64,000 bases of DNA from positions 60,399,947 through 60,463,946 of the forward strand of contig CM060191.1 of assembly GCA_030549335.1 (NCBI GenBank), in the 5' to 3' direction. Positions 1-11,800 of this stretch are shown in pieces. Under the pieces are notes generated by a model. The model was given only the letters and a program-made list of their open reading frames with translations, was not told where the DNA came from and made no database searches. The translations under genes and the position numbers were made by a program. This stretch comes from Pontederia crassipes (taxonomy: Eukaryota; Streptophyta; Magnoliopsida; Commelinales; Pontederiaceae). Numbering within the stretch: position 1 is the stretch's first letter; each line of letters starts with the position of its first letter.

Positions 1-2174
1 CAGGACCATGACAAAGTTAAGAGACCACCCATGAAATGAATCCAATCCAATCCAATCAAGATCACTTATGAAGACATTGCTTAGTAAAGAGAAAAGAAAT
101 ATGAAAATGGATCCTTGAGAATTCTCGTGCTCCTAATATATGGAAAAGTAGCAAGGTTGTTACAAGACCCTGAACTTCATTGAGGGTTTTCTAACACAAA
201 CATAGAGTAGGATGCATAATAATAAATAGATGCATACCCAGTTCTGAGGCTGCCACTCTGTAGTATAAGTTGTCACCTCCATCAATGAATGTTCCAAGAT
301 CTGTCAGTTCTCCTGTCCATGTTATACACCAACTTCCTTCATTGAAATTGTAAGCGGTACACTTGCAATTCTTCAAACACCAATCTCTGCATTCATCAAG
401 GCTCCTGTTACTATTTGTGGCATTCGATGTATCAGGCAATTTAACATGTTGTTCCAAGAGAAACCCATCTCCAGCGTGGCAGTCTAAACTTGTCTTTCTC
501 ACACAACCACTAGAAAACCCTTTGAGTTTCCAGTCTTCTTGACTCTGGCACAAATCCGTTCAAGCACTGGCAAACAGATGGGCTTGGGACACAAACACCA
601 TGAGCTCCACAATAGGCATAGTTATCACAGGGCTCATCATATGGTATCATGAGAAGTTTCCATGATGGCTCTGTACTGCTCCACCTGTATCGCTCAAGTT
701 GTCTAGATGATCCATTCAGCACTGCCCGAAATAACATAGAACTATCTAGGAATTGAAAACTGTAATATACCTCAAGTTGGTTAGAAACAAATTCAAACTT
801 AAAGGAATCTATCCACTACGATATAGAGGAATGCCATTTACCGAAAGATAAAGTTCCGGCAAACCAGAAAGATGAATCTTGTAGGTGCAGCTCCCAGGTG
901 AAGGATCCAAGGGGCTTCTCCATGATGTGAGATATCTGTTATGATTGCTTCTGAGATCAGTCTCAAGCTTCATGCCTGGAAGATATGTGTCAAATGGATC
1001 ATCAAAACTTTGCCACAATACGCGGAGGGATTTATCTCCAGTCAAAACAAGATTTCCTGTATTCAGGAGCTGCACATAAGGATTAGTATCAGTTGTTGTG
1101 CCAGTTTGCCAATGTACGCCTCTTGTATTATTTAAAATGATTAAATTTCCACTTGAAGTAAGATGTAAGCTTCTGGAATTGTTTACTGGATTGCCCTTGT
1201 TGGCAACCCAGATTACTGTCGGGATTGGAGGTATCTCTTTGTACCAAATGCCCAGATAATACAACCCTGAATTATCAAGGCTGAAGAATCCCATCTGAAA
1301 GATTCCTCCATCTGAAACTAAAGTTTGATCATTGACCAAGGATCCATTAGCAAACAGGGAATCTCCTGCATTATTAACATCAAAGGGAATATTTATATCA
1401 TTAAAAATGGTTCGCTTATTGAAATTACAAAGGCTGCCTATTTATCTTCAAAAAGAAAAGGAAAAGAAAAGAAGACCGTTGATTTGTGTGTAGCTCAGTT
1501 CATGTTAGCTATCTTTGGAATATCGTTTCTCATTTTCACTAACATTACCTCAAGAGTTTCCTAAAGCAAACCAGAAAAGGATCACAAAAAACCATTCTAA
1601 AGATCATCACAGAAGAACTGCAGTAACAGATTCTAATTTGTGAGGAAGAAATTGCTGCTATTGTACTTAAGATGACCAAGAATAAGTAAATTGACTCATT
1701 TCAGCAAATTTTAAGCGAACACGATGAACCAAAACCTATTAAAAGCATATAAAGAACAAGATTTGGAGACAACTCATCCTGAGATGGTATCAGAACGTTT
1801 GACTTTCATTCACTGGGTGACACAATCTATAACACTTCTAACATATACCAATTTAAAGAAATCGTTGATGATAATCAATTTCACAAAATTCAGAGAGAAG
1901 AGAATTACTATCAGCGACAGCTCAGAGTTACTAGAATTATCATGAACCATAACATATGTTGCTTCATTCAGATCTCTTAAATGACAAATATAAATGGTGG
2001 AAAAATTGAGCTCAGTAAATATTCAGATGGGCTTCAGCACCGCTCTGTCACTGAAAGGAAAAGGAAAGTTCAGAGAAAGTGTTTTTTTTCAGATGCACCT
2101 TTCTGTCCTCGTACCAAAGACGCTGAATATGCTGCTGCAAACATCGCCAACAAAGAGAGAATAACCGAGGCCAT
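1..2174 (-). pseudogene. SRLK gene 1: decayed G-type lectin S-receptor-like kinase (5' part only)
   Basis: This is the 5' half of an S-domain receptor kinase; the membrane and kinase exons would lie beyond base 1. Exon 1 (about 2099-2174) encodes a hydrophobic signal peptide starting MASVILSLLAMFAAAYSASL and ends at an AAAG|GT donor. Exon 2 (about 238-1365) starts after a TGCAG acceptor and gives the B-lectin domain ([31 protein letters not shown]), an S-locus glycoprotein/EGF-like part (CDNYAYCGAHGVC, VCQCLNGF) and a PAN domain ([23 protein letters not shown]). It ends at a G|GTATGC donor. Two lesions break it. After LYRSG (809-811) there is a TAG, and the usual 35 or so residues before FKFEFVSNQ are missing with a frame change. 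A second 1-bp type frameshift lies near 545-553, before EDWKLKGFSSGC. Bases 1-190 look like intron. Family assignment is secure; a pseudogene is the simplest reading. Confidence 0.85.
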
Positions 2175-2829
2175 TGAATCCTCTTCTGAATTCCACCTAC
2201 AAACATTGGAAGAATAAGCGACTAGATAACATCCTCCATGCAAGTCAACACTAAAAAATTTGGGGAGACGTGGAGAATTACAAAAGAACAAATTGGGACA
2301 ATTCCTGATTTTTTCGGGACCAAAATTATTAGGTCGCAATCGTCTTGCTCGCTACGTGGCCACCATATTACTTCACGCAATCTTTGACCAGAGCGACCCC
2401 GGTCCGTACACGGCGTCAACAACAGCAGTTCGTTTCCTCGCGGAGCGTCGCCGATAGCAACCTCGGACGACATCGGTGCTTAAAGAACAGCCAGAACTTG
2501 GAAGTGGCGTTCCCGCATTTTGAATTCACGGGCTTCATCTACTCGCCGGAGACCTGGCGATGGCATGGGCAAAGAAAGCGTCGCCTCTGTTCTCCAATGT
2601 TTCCTCCATCGTCGGAGAAAGAGTACACTGAACATTGTTGTTCGCGCATCGGGTCCAACCCGGTCGCGACCAAATTTGATCAATGTCAAACCTGTTCTAG
2701 ACAATCAATTTTGTTTGTTTTTTCTTATTATTATTTAATATTTATTTTAAATTATAAAATTAATTCTCGTAACTAATTGGAATTCCTAGATAAATTAAGG
2801 AGTAGAAAAATATTATTAAATCTCCAACA
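2175..2829. other. Upstream region of SRLK gene 1
   Basis: This is the 5' flank of SRLK gene 1, up to the tRNA gene. Bases 2330-2700 are comparatively GC-rich and give several short overlapping open frames on both strands, none with a recognisable domain. The last 120 bases are AT-rich. No coding gene is supported here. Confidence 0.4.
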
Positions 2830-2834
2830 GCGGG

Positions 2835-2877
<43 letters not shown>

Positions 2878-2902
2878 GCGTGTTCGATCCACGCTCACCG
2901 CA
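2830..2902 (+). tRNA. tRNA-Phe (anticodon GAA)
   Basis: A 73-base gene begins GCGGGGATAGCTCAGTTGGG. It has a complete cloverleaf: D arm, anticodon stem-loop ACTGAAGAT with GAA at the anticodon, T arm GTGTTCGATCCACGC, and a 3' acceptor strand ending CACCGC plus the discriminator A. Internal A box (TAGCTCAGTTGG) and B box (GTTCGATCC) are intact. There is no intron. CCA is not encoded, as is normal for nuclear plant tRNA genes. The sequence matches what I know of the conserved plant nuclear tRNA-Phe. It decodes UUC/UUU. Confidence 0.97.
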
Positions 2903-2907
2903 AGTTA

Positions 2908-2912
2908 TTTTT
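2908..2912 (+). terminator. RNA polymerase III terminator (T5)
   Basis: A run of five T residues starts six bases after the tRNA-Phe gene, the usual pol III stop signal. Confidence 0.75.
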
Positions 2913-3797
2913 AATGTTCTTCCGTTTTGATATATTTATTGAACAGAATAAGCGAAGATAAAATATTTTTAAATAAATTCTGAAAAGAACAACAACCACG
3001 AGCCTTTAGATTTCAATTATATATTTAAGAATTACAAGATGTTATTTTACTATATATAAAGGATTTAATGTCTATTATACGACGCAAATAATCAACATAT
3101 GTGCGCGTCGTTCAATCTAATCTGATGGTCGACGTTCAGGGGGGTGGTTCATGCGTTATTATTTTTTTTTTGTCGAACCAAAACGTGGCTGCCTCGGCGA
3201 TTCCAATCTCCTTCTGCGAGGCCAAGGCTTCGAGTGATTCCAATCTCCTATCACGAGGCAAAGAAGGCGACCCCACTGCTGCCTTGGTCGCAGATAGACC
3301 AAGCCTCGGACGTCGGTTCGACCTTCCCTTCACTAGATCAACCCAAGCCTCAATGTCGAATTGAAATTCCCTCTGTGTATCGACCTTTGCCGAATCGCCC
3401 TTCGCTGGATCGACCCTCGTGAAACCAAGAGGCCATTTCGAAAGGAGACAGGCGCTAGATCGACATTCGCGAGCATATGCAAAAAAGGTTAATGTGTCAA
3501 CCGGCCAATTCGCGCTTGGTAGGTGCGCGATAATCGTTGGCATATGACCCCATTAAATTCGTATATAAATTAGGAAAACTTATCGTGACAATTTAAAATT
3601 TATGCAATCATAACTTTTTTAAAAATATTTACCATTTATTACAGTAGTAATAATAATTTACAAAGTAATCCAATTTTAATATATAATTGAGTGATGATAA
3701 AATAATCATTTATTATTATCGTAAAGTAAGTCATCATAATTTTTTGACTAAACTTATTGAGAAAAAGAATGAATATAAATTAAAAATTTTTATAATT
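2913..3797. other. Intergenic, with a GC-rich block at 3100-3540
   Basis: The stretch has AT-rich flanks around a GC-richer block at 3100-3540. The block contains a short direct repeat (GATTCCAATCTCCT near 3199 and 3237) and several CGACCTT/CGACCCT repeats. Open frames of up to 135 codons exist on the minus strand but resemble no protein I know. The AT-rich part at 3545-3797 may be the body of the Helitron-like element whose end follows. Confidence 0.3.
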
Positions 3798-3822
3798 GCA
3801 CAAAGCGTGGGGAGTTTACTAG
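3798..3822 (+). mobile_element. Helitron-like 3' terminus
   Basis: The sequence GCACAAAGCGTGGGG is followed 8 bases later by CTAG and then T. This is the layout of a Helitron 3' end: a short GC-rich hairpin, about 10 bases, CTRR, and insertion before T. The hairpin is imperfect (CAC/GTG core). The sequence upstream is AT-rich, as in short non-autonomous Helitrons. The 5' TC terminus could not be placed. Confidence 0.45.
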
Positions 3823-4691
3823 TTGTAATAAATTTATAAACATGAGATTTCCTATCATAATTATGATAATTGGATATATGTGACTATAATGAATGAAACA
3901 AACTTATAGCTACATATGACCAAATAATAATGAACGCAAAGCAGTTACATATGAACAAATAGTTAAGAATGAGTAAACATTTTTCAAAGTACACTCAAAT
4001 GGTCTTAATTTTTTGACATCAAAGTAGTTACCTGGCCGCTAGTTCACTAACCAAATGGATCAGTTTGCGTTCTCCAACATGCACTAAATAAATTAAAAAC
4101 TAGTGTCGTCGTTTTTGAACTGTCAATGTTTGAGTTCACATGTAATTAATGTACGTAATCAATGAAAAGAAAACCCTATGCTCATGAATCGCCATGAGGG
4201 ATCAATGATGACGACTCTTAGTATTTGTCCATAGTTATAAAGCATTAATTAATGATTAATCTTTCTCTCATCGATATCTTAATTTACATAAATCATAAAT
4301 GCTCAATCTTTCTTGGATTAGACTCCCTGATGCATGCTTGTTTAAATGCTAGTATTATTCCTTCTGCCATTGATGGCTTCCAATGGTGAGTGTCTAGAAG
4401 AAAAAGAAGTTGACTTAATTGGTCCGAATGGTAGCTGCATGACGCAAAGCCAAAAAGAATGGCTGTTTCTCGTTTAAGAATAATCCCACATCTCTTGAGG
4501 GTTTGATGCTGACTGAATCTATTGGTCCATTCTTTAGATATCCCTTTTCCTGTCAACTTCTTCCCTACGTTGAAAATTCAGATGGCCGTGCAGCCTACTC
4601 ATCCACACATATACGTGCCCCCATCGACATGGATTGACGATTGTTCATCTTATCAATATTGCATTTTTTCTCTGTCAAAATATATATATAT

Positions 4692-4725
<34 letters not shown>

Positions 4726-4983
4726 AATGCAGCCTGTTAAACAAAAGCTTTTTCAGTTATCAAATATCAATTCGGATCTCGATCCACAGTCGACGTTCTG
4801 AAGAAGGAATAAAAAAAGTGCAGTGAGTAAATGAGAGTGTGGACCGAAAGGGAATCCTCCATTTTGATCCACATTAGAAGTATAGGATCCATATGGCACC
4901 AAAAGGAATTCGTAGTCCGTGTCGTAAACGTTTTCTTTAAATTAAACAAATAGATTATTCATGTTATATAATAGGATTGTATA
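3823..4983. other. Intergenic, AT-rich
   Basis: No gene is recognisable in this stretch. It carries the TA/GA microsatellite listed separately. Short open frames of fewer than 95 codons show no domain. Confidence 0.35.
4679..4725. repeat. (TA)n-(GA)n compound microsatellite
   Basis: A run of TA dinucleotides to about 4706 passes directly into GA dinucleotides to 4725. Confidence 0.9.
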
Positions 4984-4988
4984 TATTA

Positions 4989-7840
4989 CGTAACACCCGG
5001 CAGCACAGGGAAAAAGAAAAGAAAAATAGAAAAAAAGAGAAAGATTTAGTGGGACATGTGGCAGCACATTATTCAATCCCAAATCCCACTAAAGCTTCTG
5101 CCCTCCTGGTATATAAACCTTTCATAGCCTCTTTTTCCTATTTCATGAGAAACCAGCACTCATTTTTGTTTAAATTCGAGATTGAGGTGGTGGTGTTCAC
5201 ATTTTCTGCAGCAAATCAGCTACCTAGAGGAAGGGATTTGAGGCAAGAATAAGGAACCGCTGGACCTAGTTAGGAGAGAAGAAGACAAAGGAAAATCAGG
5301 GAAAGAAGAGCAAGAGGACAGCATCAAAGAAAAGGTTCTTAAACTAAGAAAAGAGGTATGTAAGAGGATATCAATTCCTCTCATCTTGAACCTTATTTGA
5401 TTCAGATGATGGATTGATGCTCACATTATTGTTCTGCACTTAAGGGATTATGAACTTATGGTGATAATCATAAATTTCTAATAACAGTAGTGAAAATAAG
5501 AATCTGTCCAAATTCTGTGGTCTCTGTTTGAATACGTTTTTGAACAGGTTATACATATTTAAAAATAACATATAATATATGAATAGATGATGAAGTCCAG
5601 TTTCTGTAGGAACAAGAATCATATTAATCTAACTTGTGTAGACAAAGTTATGACCTAATAAGTAGCTCCCAGTCATGCTGATCCGAGATGTCAGATTGAT
5701 GCATCCACTTGAATGATATATGGACACGTAGATATGGTAGTCTACTTTTGATAGGAACTGGAATCATCTCAATCTGAGATGTATTATTGGATTATGATTC
5801 AAAGATTGAACCACTATCAAATTGCTTCGAAAAGTGTTTCAGCTGCCTTTTTAATTGCTTATAAAATTGTATACATCATCTTATCTGCTGAAATTTATTA
5901 TGGATATAGATGATTAAGAAAGATTTGAAATGGACTTAGAATCACCCTATTTGGATCAGTGTGGAGAAAGATATGGTTCTTTCTTCACACTGCTGTCAAA
6001 CCGTTTAAATATAGCAAGATTGATGCAAATATGGGATTTTCTGAGAACATATCATATGGAGATAAATTTTGAGAAATTTATCTCTAAGACCTACTAATGT
6101 CTACTTTCAAATAAAATTGAAATGAATGGAATATAACTTTTGTAAGTGAAGATATAATTTGAGAACTTCTAGCATGTAGAATCTGTCCAAAGTTATGATC
6201 TAGTGCTTTGGATAGTGCTAATCACATGATTGATAGTTATTGTTATAAATTATAACTGAGTTCTAAAGGAGGGATCATTAATGTGTTATCTTAAATTATT
6301 CATGATACATAAATACATGCTTTGCTATTGTTTTAAAATTGATATTATGTTCCATTGAAGTCTAGAATCTTTGCATACTAGGAATTGATTATTGAACCAT
6401 GTTTTGGGTCCTGATTGAGAGTCTATCATGATTTTGTAATGTGTGGCACATTAATTGATGTATTGAAAATCGAAAATGTAGTGAAAAACACATAGGGTCA
6501 CATTGCCGGTATGGACCGATCGACCGTTGATGATCACGGGTCGACACCGGTGCACATGTCGTGATTGTGTCATTCGATTTTGTATATAAAATTGATCGAC
6601 CGGTGTCAATGTCATGCTCGTGTTGGTCGAATTTTGACACAAGATCTAGTTATGATCGGTCGATCGCTCTAGTGCATTGATAGATTATTTATCATTTTTA
6701 ATTGATCTGATTGATAAATGCTTCTGAAATGCATGCTAAGCCGTAAATAGAAATTGTTAATGTATTGATGTATTGATTGATTGAATGAATTTGTCGGAGG
6801 AACGGAACTGATGAGGCTGTCTTATTGAGAGGTAGATGCCTCCATGTTGATCGGTCCTACGGGACACCCATTGTTTGATGAACGGATAGATTCCCCGTGG
6901 TCTAGCTAACCACACATTGTTTGACTAAGGTAAGATTCAGTCCTCCGACCTATTGTTAAAGGCTCACATATTGATTGATAATTAGAGTTGTCTCTTAATG
7001 AGGAATAAGAGTGGCTATTTGGGATCGTATTATGGAAGTCTTGGTGTAAGCTTCCACTCATCAAGTGATAACAAATAAGATAATAATCTTAATTAAGTAT
7101 GAACACTATTGGACCTTGGGTCATATTGGGCACAAAGATGCCGTATTGATTGAATGGTTCATGCTTAATATTGGTGAGCCTAAAGATTGAATTATTGAAA
7201 ATGAATATAGGTCAAAGAAATGACTAGTTATTGGATTGAATTGTATTGTTATCGTTATTGAATAATTGGAATGAATCTAGGATAATGTTATACCTAGATA
7301 TTGAATTGGATTGTATTGTTATTGAATCATAGTTATTGCTACCCATTTTATTGATTTATGTCATTCTAGAGTAATGACTCATATAGCAACATATTGAATT
7401 ATTATTGAAATTGATAGATCGTTTCTCTTTATGGTTATTATTGCATATAGGCATTGCTATTGCATTCATATGTTTATGGTTAACAAGTGCATTTATGGAT
7501 GGCATGTGTCATCCGAATTGTCATGACTTACATACTGGGCGTAAGCTCATGGGGATTTCCTCTGCACGTATCTTGCATGCGAACGTGATTGAAGGTGTTA
7601 ATTAATAAATGTAATGACCATGATTGATGCTCATGACGAATGATGCTTGCACATGTCCTCGGTTAAGTGAATGTTAAGTCATGTAATCCTTTGATTTATC
7701 GTTCAAGTTATTGGTTTTTTGCTGCGTTATATCGTGTTCTAACCGTCGTTGCCTATTTATGTTCATAGGTGACTTCGAAAGAAGAAAGTTTTTTTTATCA
7801 TGCGACGACTCCGGGATAGGTGCTTCCCTGGGGCATGACA
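4989..7840 (+). mobile_element. Solo LTR, Ty3/gypsy chromovirus-like, 2852 bp
   Basis: A perfect 5-bp duplication, TATTA, lies directly before (4984-4988) and after (7841-7845) this segment. The ends form the short inverted repeat of an LTR: left CGTAACACCCGG, right GGGGCATGACA, whose complement is TGTCATGCCCC. The first base is C where T is expected. No primer-binding site, polypurine tract or gag/pol coding lies inside, so it is a solo LTR left by recombination between two LTRs. A TATA box (TATATAAA, about 5110) follows an AT-poor promoter-like stretch. Long LTRs starting TGTAACRCCC and ending GRCGTGACA are typical of Tekay/Del chromoviruses; that family name is inference. The orientation is taken from the TATA box. 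Confidence 0.75.
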
Positions 7841-7845
7841 TATTA

Positions 7846-8825
7846 TCATATGTTTGTTTTTCTTTATTCATAGCTAAATTTCTTCAGATGTAAACTGTTA
7901 TGTGGACTTGAAGGTGACCTTGCCATTCGTTCATGTACAATGTGGTGGTCATCTTTGGCGCCACCTCCTGCCCTGGCCACCACCTCCACAACGATAGAGC
8001 ATCATCATGGAGCCATCAGGCGAACTTTTCGTCTCAGACCGGTGTCGAACATCGCCTGCGAACTTTAATTGATTCAATTTTAGAAATCAAGTATATGTAT
8101 TAATGAACCATCGATATGTAGGACTATCAATTCAAGTATTTATAGGGAACGAAGCTAAAATGGTATCTTATGTACCATATAAACGTTTGGGCATCAAATG
8201 ACACAATTGTATTTAGTTTTATTATACAATATGAAGGAACTCTTTTTAAATAGGAAAAATATAAGCCTTTGTTGAAACAAAAGAGATAAAGTGAATACGA
8301 TGATGCCATCATGCACATGAATTACACAAAATGGATGCATACACAATTCGCAATTTACAAGTTACAACTTTGAAGACAATATGTTATTAAATTTACATCA
8401 GTTCATAGCAATAGTAATATTTTAAGTTTGAAAAATAATTGAAATAATAATAGTTTTTAATTAGATAGCAAATAATAAATATGTTTTAATGGGCTAATGC
8501 ATTGTGTCAACGTGTGATGACGTTGACATTAATGCGTATGGAGTGGTCTGATCCATGGCCATGGAGGACACAACCAAATTCTTATTTGGCAAGCAGCTCC
8601 CCTGCCGAAGACATGTATAATGCACCGGTAAAGGCAAAGAAAGGGAACAAGTTGCTTGGTTGGTGGTTGTTACAACCGATATGATATCACTCAAGGACAA
8701 TGACAAGTGTTGCCCAGTCCTTTCTCCATCTTTCTTGTGCTAAGTGAAGAAAAGGCTCTTCAGGTTGTGTATATTACATCATTTTCTTAATTGACCATGT
8801 GCACTTGCGTGTTTGCTTTCTACTC
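7846..8825. other. Intergenic, no gene recognised
   Basis: The stretch lies between the solo LTR and the LINE 3' end. Short open frames of 60-70 codons occur on both strands without a recognisable domain. Confidence 0.3.
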
Positions 8826-11800
8826 TTTTTTTAAGCGAAATACTTGATTATCTATTGATTAACTGGCTAAAAGAGTCAGCGTACAAAAGGTTATGGATGC
8901 CGTGAAGCGGCTCCGTCCAAAAAATATCCACTTCGATTGAACGGCCCAAATTTGTGAGATAGTCTGCAGTCCGATTGGATTGTCTATAAATGTGTCTGAT
9001 CACAAAAGTGTTGAGTTGTTCTAAGGGAAGGAAAAAATCGGTCGGGATGTTGCGGATATGCCATGGTTTGATAGTCTTCCTTAAAATAATGTCGACCAAT
9101 TTTGTGGAGTCGCACTCGTACAAAGGTTGGAAATATTCTTGTCAATGCATGCAGCTCCACAGCTCCATAAGGAGGCCCCAAGCCTCAGTCTCCAAAGCAT
9201 CTTGAACGGTCCTGCTCAGCGCGCCTGCAAAAATAAATGAAGTAGAGTGAGAGCGAATAATGAAACCTGCTCCCCCGCGTTCTCCGATCCTCAATAAGGA
9301 TCTGTCGGTGTACAGTTTGAACCACCCTAGAGGCGGGGGCTCCCACCACACCCTTATGGAATCCTTGGTGGGGGTACTCTTTGGTATCCAACATATTCAC
9401 AACACCTGGCCAGGGCCTTTTCGAGCATACTGATGACCATGGTTGATTTGGAGTTGAAGTGTAAATCATTGTGCATAGACCAAATCCCTTAGAGATAGTA
9501 AATGATAGTCGAAAGTAGGACGGCCCTAGAGGGCCACTGTAGGCACCTAGATGCCACAAGGGTAGTGAAGAGAAGTTAAAATTGATGGTAAACTGTAGTT
9601 TTTGCTAGAGCAAAGAACTGCCAGGGCAATCAAAGAATAGATGTCTGGCCGTCTCAGGCACATGGCCACAAAGTGTATAGTTGGTGTTAATAGCATGGAA
9701 AAAATGACCAATGAAGGAGCGGGTGGGAAGATGATCATGAAGTAATTTCCAAGCAAAGTGGAGAGCCTTGGGGTGGCTGGCACACGCCACAACAGTTTCC
9801 AGTCTATCCTACCATCACCATGGTACTCATAACACAATGAATCTATAAATTGATTTGGCCAAAGGCCACCCGAGGGCGTCATTCGACCATATCCATCGGT
9901 CATCACAGGGTGTAGCAGGTAGATAAATAGTTAAAATTCTCTCTACAATGCTTTGTCCAACAACCTAATAAACGAATTGAGAATTCCATGAGCCGTTCAA
10001 CATTAAAAATTCCACATTCATGTTTGAAAGGTCTAGATCAGTGGAGACAAAGGTGGGCATACGATTAAGGGGTGTGTGAAAAATCCAAGGATCATCCATT
10101 AAGCTGGCCGTTTTACCATCCCCAATTAGCATAGTCATTCCTAGCTTGATTGAGTCCATACATTTGATTATCTATCACCAGGACCAAGTTGTATTCGTAG
10201 TGATCAAAGCAGGGTCCCAGGGGTGGATATGAGAGTATTTCTGAGAAAAAATTTGAGTCCATAAATCGGTGTGTTAGTTGAGAATAGAGAAGATCTTTTT
10301 GGCCAGTAGGAGGTCCGTACATTACGAAGGTTTCGAATGCCCAAACCACCACTGGATGAGCTCCCAGTTAATGAGGCGCATTCCAGATCGGGAGCCATCA
10401 GGGGTCCAAAAAAATGACGCATTTACTTCTCAAGACTCTCAATCATCCCCTCAGAGATCCAGACAGACGCCATGGTGTGATTAGGAATAGAAGCAAGGAC
10501 GGAGATGATAAGAACAATCTTCTCGGCCTAGTTCAGGAATTTTGTCTTCTAGTTGGAAAGTCTAATTAAATTTATCTATTAGGGGGATGTGGTGAAGGGA
10601 GGTGAGTTTGCGATTAGACATAGGTACTCCAAAATATAAGAAAGGAAATGAGCCCAAGTGAATCTCAAGAGAAGCAGCAAGTTGATGTTTACGTATGGGT
10701 CTGAACCTAGAGGGAAGGTAGACAGTAGATTTTTTTAGATTGGCGAGTCGACTAGTTAACGATCCGTATAGCTCAAGGATGGATTTAAGTTTGCGACAAT
10801 TCCTAAGAGCAGCGGCAACACAAATTAGGATATCGTCAGCAAAGAGGAGGTGACTAAGGGCGAAGCTGGCAATCTTAAAAGGTTTAATGATGCCCACGCG
10901 AAATGCATCCTTCATAATGGAGGAAAAAAAGTTGTGAGACAATAAGGTGACAGGATTTCGCGATGGCTAAGCAATGTGTTCGAGGGAGAACCATTGATGT
11001 GGAAGGAAAATATTGGGGAATTAAGGAAGCACCGGATCCAAGTAATGAATTGAGGAGGAAACTGGTTATAAGAAAGGATATTGATGATAGCAGCCCAAGA
11101 TATCTTGTCAAAAGCCTTATCCATATCAAGCTTAATAAGAATTGATTTAGAGAGGTCTTGACCAAGGGAGTGTGCGACCTCCTGTGCAATCATAATATTA
11201 TCTTGGATTGATCTGTTTGGTATGAAAGTTGCTTGTTTTTTTATCAATGATATCATCCAGGGTGTCCATAAGCCGATTGGCGAGGATCTTGGCCAGCAAA
11301 TGATATAAAACATTGCACAAGGCAATGGGTCTGTAATCATTGATATGAGATGGATTTGGTTTGTTGGGTATGAAGATGGTAACTGTGTTACCCCAAGTAG
11401 TAGGCATGATGGCAGTAGTGAAGAAGTTTTTTATCACTTTAATATTAAGAGGTCCAACCGTAGTCCAGTGATGTCGGTAAAAATCAGTAGTAAAGCCGTG
11501 TAGCCCAAGGGCTCAACCAGAGAGCCTGCTTGATTTCATTGGCCGAGATCAGAGCAGTAAAGTTAGAATTCCACTGTGATGGAAGCGAGGGAATTGGGGG
11601 CCAAAGGGAAGGGTCAATTGCTATGCCAGGATCATTGCCCCAAAGTTGTTCATAGTGAAGGGCAAAGGTATCAAGTATTTGGTTTTCATTAGTGAGTGTT
11701 TGGCCGTCATTGTTGATGATAGATGTTATTCTGTTGGTGTGACTGCTAATAATGGAGCTTAAGTGAAAGAAAGAGGTACATTTGTCGCCATCGGTGATCC

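Noticed and set aside
2480-2776. Overlapping open frames in the GC-richer DNA before the tRNA gene
   Set aside because: Several frames on both strands cover the same bases without any recognisable protein feature.
3136-3543. 135-codon minus-strand frame
   Set aside because: No recognisable domain, no splice or promoter context; best left as a chance frame in a GC-richer block.
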